DNA of 24,343 nt from BRH-c25 sp964447145 (GTDB lineage Bacteria; Bacillota; Clostridia; Lutisporales; Lutisporaceae): the NCBI GenBank assembly GCA_964447145.1, contig CAYURW010000034.1, positions 1 to 24,343 on the forward strand, given 5' to 3'. How positions within the stretch are numbered: the first letter of the stretch is position 1; every line of letters starts with the position of its first letter. The translations under genes were made by a program, and so were the position numbers. Below are positions 14,266 through 21,601 of the stretch, piece after piece. The notes beneath the pieces were generated by a model. The model worked only from the letters and a program-made list of their open reading frames with translations. It searched no databases and was not told the DNA's origin.

Positions 14266-15124
14266 ATTTTGTCCTCCTTTCAATATAACATCCTGCTTTA
14301 TATATTTCCTTTTTGGGCAGCTTCCTATCCTTCGATACCTTCTTTATGGCATCCTTTTTATCGAGTCCCTGTTCAAGGTACATTTTAATATGTTCTTCAA
14401 CAGATACATTATCCCATTTCTTTAACTCAATTTCAACCAGCTCTTTTTCGTTCAGGCCTTCAATGACTATAACAAATTCGCCTTTTATTGCTTTGTTTTT
14501 AAAGCTCTCTATTATTCCGCTAATATTTGATCTTAAGGTTTCTTCAAATTTCTTTGTAATCTCTCTTGATACTGATATTCTTCTGTCCCCCAGGTGTTCT
14601 ATGATGTCGGCTAATGTATCATTTAAACGATGGGGGGCTTCATATAGAATAATAGTTCGCGTTTCAACGGACAACTTTTGCAGTCTTTCTCTCCTCTCCC
14701 GTTTATTTGCCGGCAAAAAACCTTCAAAACAGAACCTCCTTGTGGAAAGTCCGGATATTATCAATGCCGCAAGGGAAGCAGTAGGTCCGGGTATCGGAAC
14801 AACATCAATATTGTTATCAATGCAAAGTCTGACAATCTCTTCTCCGGGGTCTGATATTGCAGGCATTCCGGCATCGGAAACCAATGCAATATTTTTCCCC
14901 GACTTCAATAGTCCAACCATCTCAGCGCCCTTATCACGTTTGTTATGCTCGTGATAACTAATTAAAGGCCTGCGAATTTCAAAGCGGTTTAAAAGCTTTA
15001 TGGTCTGCCTGGTATCCTCAGCTGCAATAATGTCTGCTTCCTTTAATATCCTAATGCACCTCAGTGTAATATCCTCAAGGTTCCCGATGGGGGTTGCACA
15101 TAGATACAGTGTTCCGGCCATCAT
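14204..15124 (-). CDS. rsmI: 16S rRNA 2'-O-ribose methyltransferase RsmI
   Basis: Methylates the 2'-OH of C1402 of 16S rRNA in the decoding centre using SAM (tetrapyrrole-methylase fold). The family N-terminus GTLYLCATPIGNLEDITLR is followed by AAEDTRQT, SYHEHN, ALVSDAGMPAISDPG and PGPTASLAALIISGL. The catalytic domain ends near EIYKA (about residue 277). The last 29 residues have no family counterpart: they are encoded across the ribosome site and first codons of the DUF1858 gene in another frame, giving 306 residues instead of about 280. The ATG overlaps the stop of the upstream methyltransferase gene (ATGA), so the two are coupled. A second ATG one codon later is equally possible. Confidence 0.94.
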   Translation of the reverse strand: MMAGTLYLCATPIGNLEDITLRCIRILKEADIIAAEDTRQTIKLLNRFEIRRPLISYHEHNKRDKGAEMVGLLKSGKNIALVSDAGMPAISDPGEEIVRLCIDNNIDVVPIPGPTASLAALIISGLSTRRFCFEGFLPANKRERRERLQKLSVETRTIILYEAPHRLNDTLADIIEHLGDRRISVSREITKKFEETLRSNISGIIESFKNKAIKGEFVIVIEGLNEKELVEIELKKWDNVSVEEHIKMYLEQGLDKKDAIKKVSKDRKLPKKEIYKAGCYIERRTKYGIHEGYDSGSGIKGKSQDS

Positions 15125-15861
15125 TCGATCCTCCCATAAATTCTCTGTATTTCCTCAGAATATTCTCCTTTTTCATCATGTATATAAAGGGGATCCATGA
15201 ATTTCAGTTCTTTGTTGCCTCCCCTGGCTCCTTCTATCAGCAATAGGTTTGGCTTTTTCCCGGGTGCCGGATGTACAAATCTTATTCTTTTTGGTTCAAT
15301 ACTATTATTCCTCATCTCGTAAATTATATCTGCAAGCCTGTCAGTCCTGTGAACCATGAATAATTTCCCCCCGGGCTTTAACAGGTCCTTTGCAACCCTT
15401 AAGACTTCTTCCAGGCTGCACAATATCTCAAATCTTGAAACAGCTTTTGTTTTGGAAGGATTGTTTATTCCGCATTCCTTCTTCATGTAAGGAGGATTAG
15501 TCACTACGCAGTCATATTTTGCCCTTCCCAAAAGTTCCGGAGAATCTCGAAGATCCATATTTAACACCTTTATGTTTTTTTCGAGGCCGTTAACCCTAAA
15601 GCTGCGCCCTGCCATCTCTGCCATATCGGTCTGTATCTCCACCGCCGTTATGTCCCGGGCTTTTCCTTTTGCATAAATTAAAATAGGTATTATTCCTGTT
15701 CCAGTGCCTAAATCAATTACTGAATTCTCCTGCTTTATTTGAACAAACTCCGCCAGGAGCACAGCATCAACCCCATATCTGAAGGAATTGCCTTTCTGTA
15801 TTATTTTGTATCCATTCTGCAAATCATCGATGGTCTCACCCTGAAATACCAGTTCTTCCAT
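15121..15861 (-). CDS. yabB: TrmN6-family SAM methyltransferase (YabB)
   Basis: A class I methyltransferase of the YabB/YfiC (TrmN6) family, which in related proteins methylates adenine 37 of a tRNA. SAM motif I is VIDLGTGTGIIPIL (about 48-61), the acidic motif II is VEIQTD, and the N6-amine motif NPPY is at about 120-123 (VVTNPPYMKK). At 246 residues it is full length. The ATG at 15861 is preceded by AGAGGGG. Its stop overlaps rsmI by four bases. A strong hairpin terminator ends only 18 bp upstream of the start, so expression may need read-through from the ferredoxin transcript. The tRNA target is inferred from family, not shown here. Confidence 0.88.
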   Translation of the reverse strand: MEELVFQGETIDDLQNGYKIIQKGNSFRYGVDAVLLAEFVQIKQENSVIDLGTGTGIIPILIYAKGKARDITAVEIQTDMAEMAGRSFRVNGLEKNIKVLNMDLRDSPELLGRAKYDCVVTNPPYMKKECGINNPSKTKAVSRFEILCSLEEVLRVAKDLLKPGGKLFMVHRTDRLADIIYEMRNNSIEPKRIRFVHPAPGKKPNLLLIEGARGGNKELKFMDPLYIHDEKGEYSEEIQRIYGRIE

Positions 15862-15879
15862 GACTACCCCTCTAACCGA

Positions 15880-15904
15880 AAAAAAGACCTATTCGGTCTT
15901 TTTT
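15880..15904 (-). terminator. Terminator after the ferredoxin gene, abutting yabB
   Basis: AAAAAAGACC pairs with GGTCTTTTTT around a five-base loop, symmetric enough to act on either strand. On the minus strand a competing pair ACCGAA/TTCGGT shares the same bases, so two exclusive hairpins are possible. Confidence 0.8.
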
Positions 15905-15915
15905 CAAATTTGTTA

Positions 15916-16086
15916 TTATTCCTGTACCGGAGCATCAACCGGGCATACATTTGCACATGCCCCGCACTCAATGCACTCATCCGGATTTATTACATATTTA
16001 TCATCACCCTGGCTGATGCAGCTGACCGGGCACTCCGACTCACATGCGCCGCAGCTTATGCATGTATCCTGTATCTTATATGCCAT
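15916..16086 (-). CDS. Ferredoxin with two [4Fe-4S] clusters
   Basis: A 56-residue low-potential electron carrier of the clostridial type. The translated frame has two complete cluster motifs: CISCGACESECP at 9-20 and CIECGACANVCP at 38-49 (each CxxCxxCxxxCP). Its ATG at 16086 follows TAGGAGGTG with ideal spacing. It has its own sigma-A promoter overlapping the end of ricT and a terminator just after the stop, so it can be expressed alone. It occupies the position between yaaT/ricT and yabB where B. subtilis has yabA. Partner enzymes cannot be named from the window, although the neighbouring RicT belongs to a family that binds Fe-S clusters. Confidence 0.96.
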   Translation of the reverse strand: MAYKIQDTCISCGACESECPVSCISQGDDKYVINPDECIECGACANVCPVDAPVQE

Positions 16087-16116
16087 CGTAACACCTCCTA
16101 CATAAATTACAACTAC

Positions 16117-16145
16117 ATTCTACCATTATTAGTTTTTCAAGTCAA
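16117..16145 (-). promoter_or_regulatory. Sigma-A promoter of the ferredoxin gene
   Basis: TTGACT (16140-16145) and TAGAAT (16117-16122), spacing 17 bp, on the minus strand. The -35 includes the TGA stop of ricT. Confidence 0.75.
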
Positions 16146-17023
16146 TTATCCTCAAGCATTTCTAAATTCTCAATATCTCCTTCAATTTCAGGCTCTACAT
16201 CTTTCCCCGGCTTTAATTCTACTATTTCCTTTACAGAAAAATCTTTAATAACGCGAAGATTGCCCTCCATCAATTCCAGTTTGACCTTAACTGCCTCAAG
16301 AAGTATATTGGATTCAACAACCTCGCCTCTACCTTCCGGGGTATCTACCAAAGCCCCGATTTTGGGCATATATTTCCTGGAGCATTCGTATGATTCCTGC
16401 TCATACTTTAGGCAGCACATAAGCCTTCCACAGATACCGGATATTTTTGTAGGATTAAGTGAAAGGTTTTGTTCTTTTGCCATCTTGATAGAAACAGGTG
16501 CAAAATCGCCAAGAAAAGTAGAGCAGCATAGCCCTTTGCCACAAGGGCCCAGCCCGCTTATCATTTTGGCTTCATCCCTTACCCCTATTTGCCGAAGCTC
16601 TATTCTGGTCTTAAAAACCGATGCCAGATCCTTTACAAGCTCCCTGAAGTCCACGCGCCCATCTGCAGTAAAATAGAATATTATTTTGTTATTGTCAAAG
16701 GTATACTCGACGTCGATAAGTTTCATCCCCAGGTTATGGCAGTTAATTTTCTGAAGGCATGTGCTGAAGGCTTCTTTTTCTTTTGCCTTGTTGGCTTCAT
16801 ACACTGCATTGTCTTCTTCTGTTGCAATTCTCAAAACTTTTTTGAGAGGAGCAATTATTTCCTCTTCCGGTACCTTCCTTATTCCAAGCACAGCTTTCCC
16901 GAATTCTATACCCCTTATTGTTTCTACTATGACATTGTCGTCGGCATTTATCTCCAAATCACCCGGGTCAAAGTAATATATCTTGCCTGCCTTTTTAAAT
17001 CTTACCCCAACAGCATTAACCAT
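16142..17023 (-). CDS. ricT: RicT (YaaT, PSP1 domain), RNA-maturation and Spo0A phosphorelay factor
   Basis: In B. subtilis YaaT/RicT forms the Y-complex with RicA and RicF, binds Fe-S clusters, assists RNase Y in mRNA maturation and promotes sporulation, competence and biofilm formation. The PSP1 domain is evident, with the paired cysteine segments GPCGKGLCCSTFL (Cys161, 166, 167) and GICGRLMCCLKYE (Cys198, 203, 204). A conserved strand GRVDFRELVKDLASVFKTRI precedes them. The 293 residues include an acidic tail (EPEIEGDIENLEMLEDN). The ATG at 17023 overlaps the holB stop by eight bases and uses GGAGG 13 bases upstream. Neither RicA nor RicF is encoded in the window. Confidence 0.93.
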   Translation of the reverse strand: MVNAVGVRFKKAGKIYYFDPGDLEINADDNVIVETIRGIEFGKAVLGIRKVPEEEIIAPLKKVLRIATEEDNAVYEANKAKEKEAFSTCLQKINCHNLGMKLIDVEYTFDNNKIIFYFTADGRVDFRELVKDLASVFKTRIELRQIGVRDEAKMISGLGPCGKGLCCSTFLGDFAPVSIKMAKEQNLSLNPTKISGICGRLMCCLKYEQESYECSRKYMPKIGALVDTPEGRGEVVESNILLEAVKVKLELMEGNLRVIKDFSVKEIVELKPGKDVEPEIEGDIENLEMLEDN

Positions 17024-17924
17024 TATGTAAACTTACCTCCAAAATATTAAACAGCATCCCGTCTATACTGTTTTTAATACCTACATTATGTTTGACATAC
17101 ATTATTGTTTTCTTGACTATTTTTATTATACTGTTTAATTTATCTTCAGTCAAAACAGAATTATGTTTCGACAGAGCTTCTAAATTATCGGTATTGATGA
17201 TCAGGTCCTTATAACCTTCATTGTTTTCTCTGAGTACTAATATATCTCTAAACCAAATCAAGGCAAACTCAAGGAATTTCTCAGCCTCTTCCCTGGAGCC
17301 AACCTTCTCTGAAACCTGCAGCAATACTCCACTTCTATCTCCTGTCAAAGCATTCTCCAGTATATCAATATATTCTGAATGAATCTTGAAGCTCTCCTTG
17401 TCGGTAAAAAACCCCCAGGTGCCTATCGGTTTTAACCGGTGCACCTGACACCTTGAAATAATAGTGGGTAGCAGGAGGCTATAGTTTTCCGCAAGCAGAA
17501 TAAAGACAGTATCATCCGGGGGTTCCTCGAGAGTTTTTAAAAATGCATCCTGTGCATCATGGGTCATCTTTTCTGCATTTTCAATAATAACAACCTTATA
17601 TCCGCCCTCAAAAGGTTTTTTTGCCACCTCGTTTATTATCGAACGTATTTGCCTGATTTTTATGCTCTGCCCCATGGGTTTTACAATCTCCAGGTTAGGG
17701 TGGTTTCCATTCTTTGTTCTTATACAGGAGCTGCAGCTGCCACACGGCTTTTGATCGGCGCTTTCCCTGCAGTTTAAGGCCATGGCAAAAGTATATGCTA
17801 CAAGCTTTTTGCCGCAGCCTTTGCGACCGCTAAAAATATAACCATTTGATATCATGTTGTTTCTTACAGCATTTTTCAAGCTTTCAACTATAACTTTTTG
17901 TCCCTCTATTTTGCTGAATTCCAT
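17016..17924 (-). CDS. holB: DNA polymerase III delta-prime subunit
   Basis: Clamp-loader subunit that helps place the beta clamp on DNA. The start MEFSKIEGQKVIVESLKNAV is typical. A degenerate P-loop GRKGCGKK (33-40) has Lys where ATPases have Thr/Ser, as expected for the non-hydrolysing delta-prime subunit. The zinc module is C52, C61, C64, C67 (CGSCSSC). The sensor motif is TIISRCQVHRLKP and the DEAD-like segment reads ENAEKMTHDAQDAFLKTLEE. At 302 residues it is slightly short but complete. It lies 24 bp after yaaR and overlaps ricT. Conserved order darA-yaaR-holB-ricT supports the assignment. Confidence 0.92.
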   Translation of the reverse strand: MEFSKIEGQKVIVESLKNAVRNNMISNGYIFSGRKGCGKKLVAYTFAMALNCRESADQKPCGSCSSCIRTKNGNHPNLEIVKPMGQSIKIRQIRSIINEVAKKPFEGGYKVVIIENAEKMTHDAQDAFLKTLEEPPDDTVFILLAENYSLLLPTIISRCQVHRLKPIGTWGFFTDKESFKIHSEYIDILENALTGDRSGVLLQVSEKVGSREEAEKFLEFALIWFRDILVLRENNEGYKDLIINTDNLEALSKHNSVLTEDKLNSIIKIVKKTIMYVKHNVGIKNSIDGMLFNILEVSLHNG

Positions 17925-17948
17925 CGCCAGTTCTCCCTTGCGGATTTG

Positions 17949-18404
17949 CTACATGTACATGTCAAGCAGCATTCCTTTTATGTTTCCTATGTTTTCAAGT
18001 ATCTTAATATTATCCTTCTCTTCTTTCAAAAACTCCCTGCTGATTTCTTCAACTCTGGCGTTAACCTTCTTCACCAGAGCATATATTTTGTGTCTCCCTC
18101 TTTTATCAAAATGGCTTTGCTTGGTAAACTTCAGTGAGTTGTTCATAACCTCATTCATAAATTCAGAGACAAGCTTCTTATAGTTTTTTAATTCCTTTAT
18201 ATCCATATTACCGGCAAGAACCTCACCTTGTTTCTCTATTTCGCTCATAAGTCTATTAAGACGGCTGGCCAGGTCATGTTCCTCTGTCCTTTTTAGGGTG
18301 TCGCCAAAGCTTGGTCCGCTGCTTGTTATATCAGATCTTCTGTCTTCTTTTGAAATAGTGGCAATAGCTGAAGAAGGACGGTTAATTATCTCTTTTATCC
18401 TCAT
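17949..18404 (-). CDS. yaaR: YaaR-family protein (DUF327)
   Basis: A small protein of unknown function found in this operon across Firmicutes. It is mostly charged and helical, with ELKNYKKLVSEFMNEVMNNS and a family segment RGRHKIYALVKKVNARVEEI, and no membrane helix. The N-terminal 40 residues are polar and probably unstructured (PSSAIATISKEDRR). The ATG at 18404 (MRIKEIINRP, 151 residues) is preferred because it resembles the family start. A TTG at 18419, which overlaps the darA stop as TTGA, is the alternative. Neither has a strong ribosome site. Position between darA and holB is the main support. Confidence 0.88.
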   Translation of the reverse strand: MRIKEIINRPSSAIATISKEDRRSDITSSGPSFGDTLKRTEEHDLASRLNRLMSEIEKQGEVLAGNMDIKELKNYKKLVSEFMNEVMNNSLKFTKQSHFDKRGRHKIYALVKKVNARVEEISREFLKEEKDNIKILENIGNIKGMLLDMYM

Positions 18405-18415
18405 GGCACTGTTTC

Positions 18416-18745
18416 TCAAACCTTTTCAAATCTATCGATATCAACTACAAATACAATTGCCCCACCTACCATTACATCAATGGGATACGGGATGAACACT
18501 CCAGCCGAACCCGTTGGCGGAATTGGGGTCGTGATGACTCGCTTTCTGCTTTTGCATGTATCTTTAATAATTGATATTACTGAGTCAACCTTATCCTTCT
18601 CCACACCTATCATCAGGGTTGTGTTCCCCTGTCTTAAAAAACCTCCTGTTGATGCAAGCTTTGTGCTGCTGACCTTCTCTTTAACCAGCCTGTCTGTCAA
18701 CTCATCAACATCATCGTCCTGCACGACTGCAATTACTAATTTCAT
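18416..18745 (-). CDS. darA: Cyclic-di-AMP receptor DarA (PstA, YaaQ)
   Basis: A PII-like trimeric protein that binds the second messenger c-di-AMP; its downstream partner is unknown. The family sequence is clear over all 109 residues: MKLVIAVVQDDDVDELTDRL at the start, KLASTGGFLRQGNTTLMIGV in the nucleotide-binding loop region, and IPYPIDVMVGGAIVFVVDID at the end. The start is supported by GAGGAGG seven bases upstream. It lies 13 bp after the decarboxylase gene; tmk, which separates these two in B. subtilis, is absent. It likely shares the operon with yaaR, holB and ricT. No c-di-AMP synthase or phosphodiesterase is in the window. Confidence 0.94.
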   Translation of the reverse strand: MKLVIAVVQDDDVDELTDRLVKEKVSSTKLASTGGFLRQGNTTLMIGVEKDKVDSVISIIKDTCKSRKRVITTPIPPTGSAGVFIPYPIDVMVGGAIVFVVDIDRFEKV

Positions 18746-18758
18746 TGATCATACCTCC

Positions 18759-20210
18759 TCATTTCTTAATAATCCGTACTTTATCCAATTTATTATCAAA
18801 TGCCCCGCTTATTTTTATTCCTTGCTCTACGCATAGCCTCAGGTATTCTTTCGCTTCCTGCGTTATCATCTCTCCCGGCATAATGACCGGTATTCCCGGG
18901 GGATATGGTATTATCATTTCTCCGCATATCTTTCCAACACTCTCATTGATCCCTACTTGCTCCGTCTCACAATATATGGCTTCCCAGGGCATGATGGAAA
19001 GTTCTGCTGGGTGCGGAAAAATCCCGGGCACAATGGTTCTTGATTTTTCAGCTATTTTAGTAACTAAGCTCTTTAAAGCACTCACCATTTTTTCATAATC
19101 ACTTCTACGGTCACCAATTGAAGTTATTGCTACTATATTATATAAATCGGCCATTTCCATCTGAATGTTAAAGTCTTTTCTAAGCATTGCATAGGCTTCC
19201 GTACCACTAATGCCTGCGGCCCCTAAATTTACAGTTATTCTTGTAGGATCTATATCCGAGATTCCATACCTGCCTATTCTGTCTGAAGCTAAACAATAAA
19301 GCCCGGGAATGTTGTTCAATTCATTTCTTGCCCAATTGCTCCAATCAATAATATCATCCAGAAGCTCACGGCCTTTTTCCTGCATTACTGCCCTTGCGGC
19401 ATCCAAAGAAGCGAGAAGTATATGGGAAGGGCTTGTTGTCTGGGCCAGCTGCATAAATAACTTCAGCTTCTCAATATCTACCCTGTCTGATCTTACATGC
19501 AGCATTGAACTCTGGGTCATGGATGGAAGGGTCTTATGTATGCTTTGTGCTGCCATATCAGCTCCCGCTTTAAGCGCTGATATCGGCAGCCTATCGTTGA
19601 AAGAAAAATGGGAGCCGTGGGCTTCATCGACTAAAAAAAGTGCCTCCCTGTTGTGTGTGATTTCTGCAATTTTCATTAAATCCGAGCATGCACCGCAATA
19701 TGTTGGATTAGTAATAACAACGGCTTTTGCATCCTTATTCTGATCAAGCGCAGATTCTACTATGTCTGGTTTGATCCCCATTGCAATTCCCAATTCTCTA
19801 TCAATTTCCGGTTCAATATACACCGGAACCAGCCTCCCGAGTATTATAGCACCATACACTGACCTATGACAGTTGCGGGGTACTATTACCTTGTCACCGG
19901 GATTTGCGGAAGCCATTATCATTGCGTATATTCCGGATGTTGTGCCATTTACCAGAAAAAAAGAATGGTCTGCTCCAAAAGCTTTTGCCGCAAGTCTTTG
20001 TGCTTTTAGGACCGCTCCCTCAGGGCAATGCAGATTGTCAACACCAGGTACCTCGGTCGTATCGAGAGCCAGCAAATCGCCACATATGAAATTAAAGCCC
20101 ATTTTTTCATACACGCCTCCCCTTTTGTGCCCGGGCATGTGAAAGGGCGCAGCTCCTTCTTCCCTATAACTTATCAAAGATTCCAATATGGGTATTCTGC
20201 TAATGTCCAT
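18759..20210 (-). CDS. Orn/Lys/Arg decarboxylase family protein (YaaO/SpeA-like)
   Basis: A PLP-dependent fold-type I decarboxylase acting on a basic amino acid, giving a polyamine precursor (agmatine or cadaverine). The N-terminal FHMPGHKRGG is typical. The cofactor-binding segments NGTTSGIYAMIMA (about 88-100) and VDEAHGSHF (Asp195, His198) precede the Schiff-base lysine in SIHKTLPSMTQ (Lys226). The C-terminal PYPPGIPVIMPGE motif is also present. At 483 residues it belongs to the short form without the N-terminal response-regulator-like wing domain. Substrate (Arg, Lys or Orn) cannot be told. The ATG at 20210 has only a weak GGTGAT ribosome site. First gene of the darA operon; no sharp sigma-A promoter was recognised upstream. 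Confidence 0.9.
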   Translation of the reverse strand: MDISRIPILESLISYREEGAAPFHMPGHKRGGVYEKMGFNFICGDLLALDTTEVPGVDNLHCPEGAVLKAQRLAAKAFGADHSFFLVNGTTSGIYAMIMASANPGDKVIVPRNCHRSVYGAIILGRLVPVYIEPEIDRELGIAMGIKPDIVESALDQNKDAKAVVITNPTYCGACSDLMKIAEITHNREALFLVDEAHGSHFSFNDRLPISALKAGADMAAQSIHKTLPSMTQSSMLHVRSDRVDIEKLKLFMQLAQTTSPSHILLASLDAARAVMQEKGRELLDDIIDWSNWARNELNNIPGLYCLASDRIGRYGISDIDPTRITVNLGAAGISGTEAYAMLRKDFNIQMEMADLYNIVAITSIGDRRSDYEKMVSALKSLVTKIAEKSRTIVPGIFPHPAELSIMPWEAIYCETEQVGINESVGKICGEMIIPYPPGIPVIMPGEMITQEAKEYLRLCVEQGIKISGAFDNKLDKVRIIKK

Positions 20211-20420
20211 TATTTATCACCAGGTATTCAATTATTTTAATTATTTTTTTGTGAATATTTTTAGCATTATTGGCTATTATTAGCCTATAACCGTATACTA
20301 ATTATACTACAAAAATACAATTTGTTTATGCAATGAATTTACTGATTTTTTTGCTATTACCTCTATACTTAATATTGTATTGTATATCCTTTTCCGCAAC
20401 AATACGTAAAAAGCCCTCTA
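20211..20420. other. Intergenic region between divergent decarboxylase and ytvI genes
   Basis: Very A/T-rich, with no coding frame. It contains a small hairpin GGCTA/TAGCC near 20268-20282 in the decarboxylase leader and GTATTGT/ACAATAC arms further right. A TATAAT on the minus strand near 20300 lacks a matching -35. The ytvI promoter begins at 20421. Confidence 0.55.
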
Positions 20421-20449
20421 TTGATATACACTCCAATTACTGGTATAAT
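20421..20449 (+). promoter_or_regulatory. Sigma-A promoter of the ytvI-like gene
   Basis: TTGATA (20421-20426), 17 bp, TATAAT (20444-20449). A perfect inverted repeat begins inside the -10 element, suggesting a repressor site or a leader hairpin. Confidence 0.75.
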
Positions 20450-20468
20450 GATACTAAATAAGTATCAT
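20448..20468. repeat. Perfect inverted repeat over the ytvI start site
   Basis: ATGATACT and AGTATCAT flank a five-base AAATA. It covers the last bases of the -10 and the expected start point, then TTTT follows. This could be an operator or an early hairpin; the protein that would bind is not identified. Confidence 0.65.
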
Positions 20469-20536
20469 TTTCGGCAATATCAATCGTTATACAAAATCCT
20501 TTCCCTGAATAGCAGAATGCATTTGGAAGTGATGTT

Positions 20537-21601
20537 ATGCTCCGGCCCGAAATCGAAAAGCATCTGAACATAATGCTCAAAGTAATAGTGTATGCGACTA
20601 TAGCTTTGATTATTTATTTTTCACTGAAGTTCGCATTCATATATTTTATGCCCTTTATAGCGGCTTTCATTTTGTCCTTAATGATAGAACCTCTGGTTGG
20701 TTTTTTCCAAAAGTGCAAAATAAAGAGAGGTATTGGAGTATTAATATCAATATTGCTATTCCTTGGCGCTTTTGTTGCTTTTTCAATATTTGCAGTCACA
20801 AGGATAGTGTATGAGCTAATGAAGCTATACGACCGTCTGCCGAAATATTATGATGGATTATCTAAGCTTACAGCCGAAATAGTTCAGCAAGCTACTGATC
20901 TATACCTCCAGCTGCCTGCCGAAGCCCTTAGTATTATACAGAACGTGCTGAACACCGTCTTCCAGAAGCTTACTAATCTTTTAAGCCATACTACGACACT
21001 CTTAATAGATATGCTGACTGCACTGCCGTCAACCCTGATATTTTTGGTAATTACCTTTATTGCAACCTTTTTCCTTACAAAGGATAAAAATATAATAAGA
21101 GACTTTATTTTTAGGCAACTCCCGACTCCCTGGAATTCGAGGCTCACTTCATTAAAATCGGATCTTTTTGGAGCCTTGATAGGTTTTCTTAAAGCCCAAT
21201 CTATAATATTGAGCATAACCTTTATTGAATCTTTTATTGGGTTGACTATAATAGGGGTTGACTATGCTTTTACATTGGCAATAATAATCGCTCTAGTGGA
21301 TATACTTCCTGTGCTTGGCACCGGAGGTATTTATGTCCCCTGGGCTATAGTAAATTTATCAATGGGTAATTACAGAATGGGAGTCTCTCTTCTTATCCTG
21401 TATGGAGTAATCACAGTTGTAAGGTATATGATTGAGCCAAAAGTGGTGGGGCAGCAACTTGGCATTCATCCCGTCGTTACATTGATGTCTATGTTTGTGG
21501 GTATGAAACTTATAGGTGCTGCAGGTTTAATTGTAGGTCCTACATCTATTGTTCTGTTAAAAGCATGTCAAAATGCGGGAATAGTGCCAAAATTTAAATG
21601 A
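20537..21601 (+). CDS. ytvI: YtvI-like membrane protein (AI-2E transporter/PerM superfamily)
   Basis: A polytopic membrane protein of the AI-2E exporter superfamily. The sporulation protein YtvI is the closest named clostridial and bacillar type by layout. About eight hydrophobic helices are present. A central soluble segment (about 95-160) follows the first three helices. Family motifs are FLTKDKNIIRDFI, the paired ALVDILPVLGTGGIYVPWAI region (about 250-275), and EPKVVGQQLGIHPVVTLMSM near the end. Length 354 is typical. The ATG at 20537 follows GGAAGTGATG. It runs opposite to the surrounding genes and its stop overlaps the histidine kinase stop by eight bases. The transport or sporulation role is inferred from family only. 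Confidence 0.8.
   Translation: MLRPEIEKHLNIMLKVIVYATIALIIYFSLKFAFIYFMPFIAAFILSLMIEPLVGFFQKCKIKRGIGVLISILLFLGAFVAFSIFAVTRIVYELMKLYDRLPKYYDGLSKLTAEIVQQATDLYLQLPAEALSIIQNVLNTVFQKLTNLLSHTTTLLIDMLTALPSTLIFLVITFIATFFLTKDKNIIRDFIFRQLPTPWNSRLTSLKSDLFGALIGFLKAQSIILSITFIESFIGLTIIGVDYAFTLAIIIALVDILPVLGTGGIYVPWAIVNLSMGNYRMGVSLLILYGVITVVRYMIEPKVVGQQLGIHPVVTLMSMFVGMKLIGAAGLIVGPTSIVLLKACQNAGIVPKFK

Noticed and set aside
14313..14954. Plus-strand open frame of 213 codons opposite rsmI
   Set aside because: Ser- and Phe-rich antisense reading of a well-identified gene; no ribosome site.
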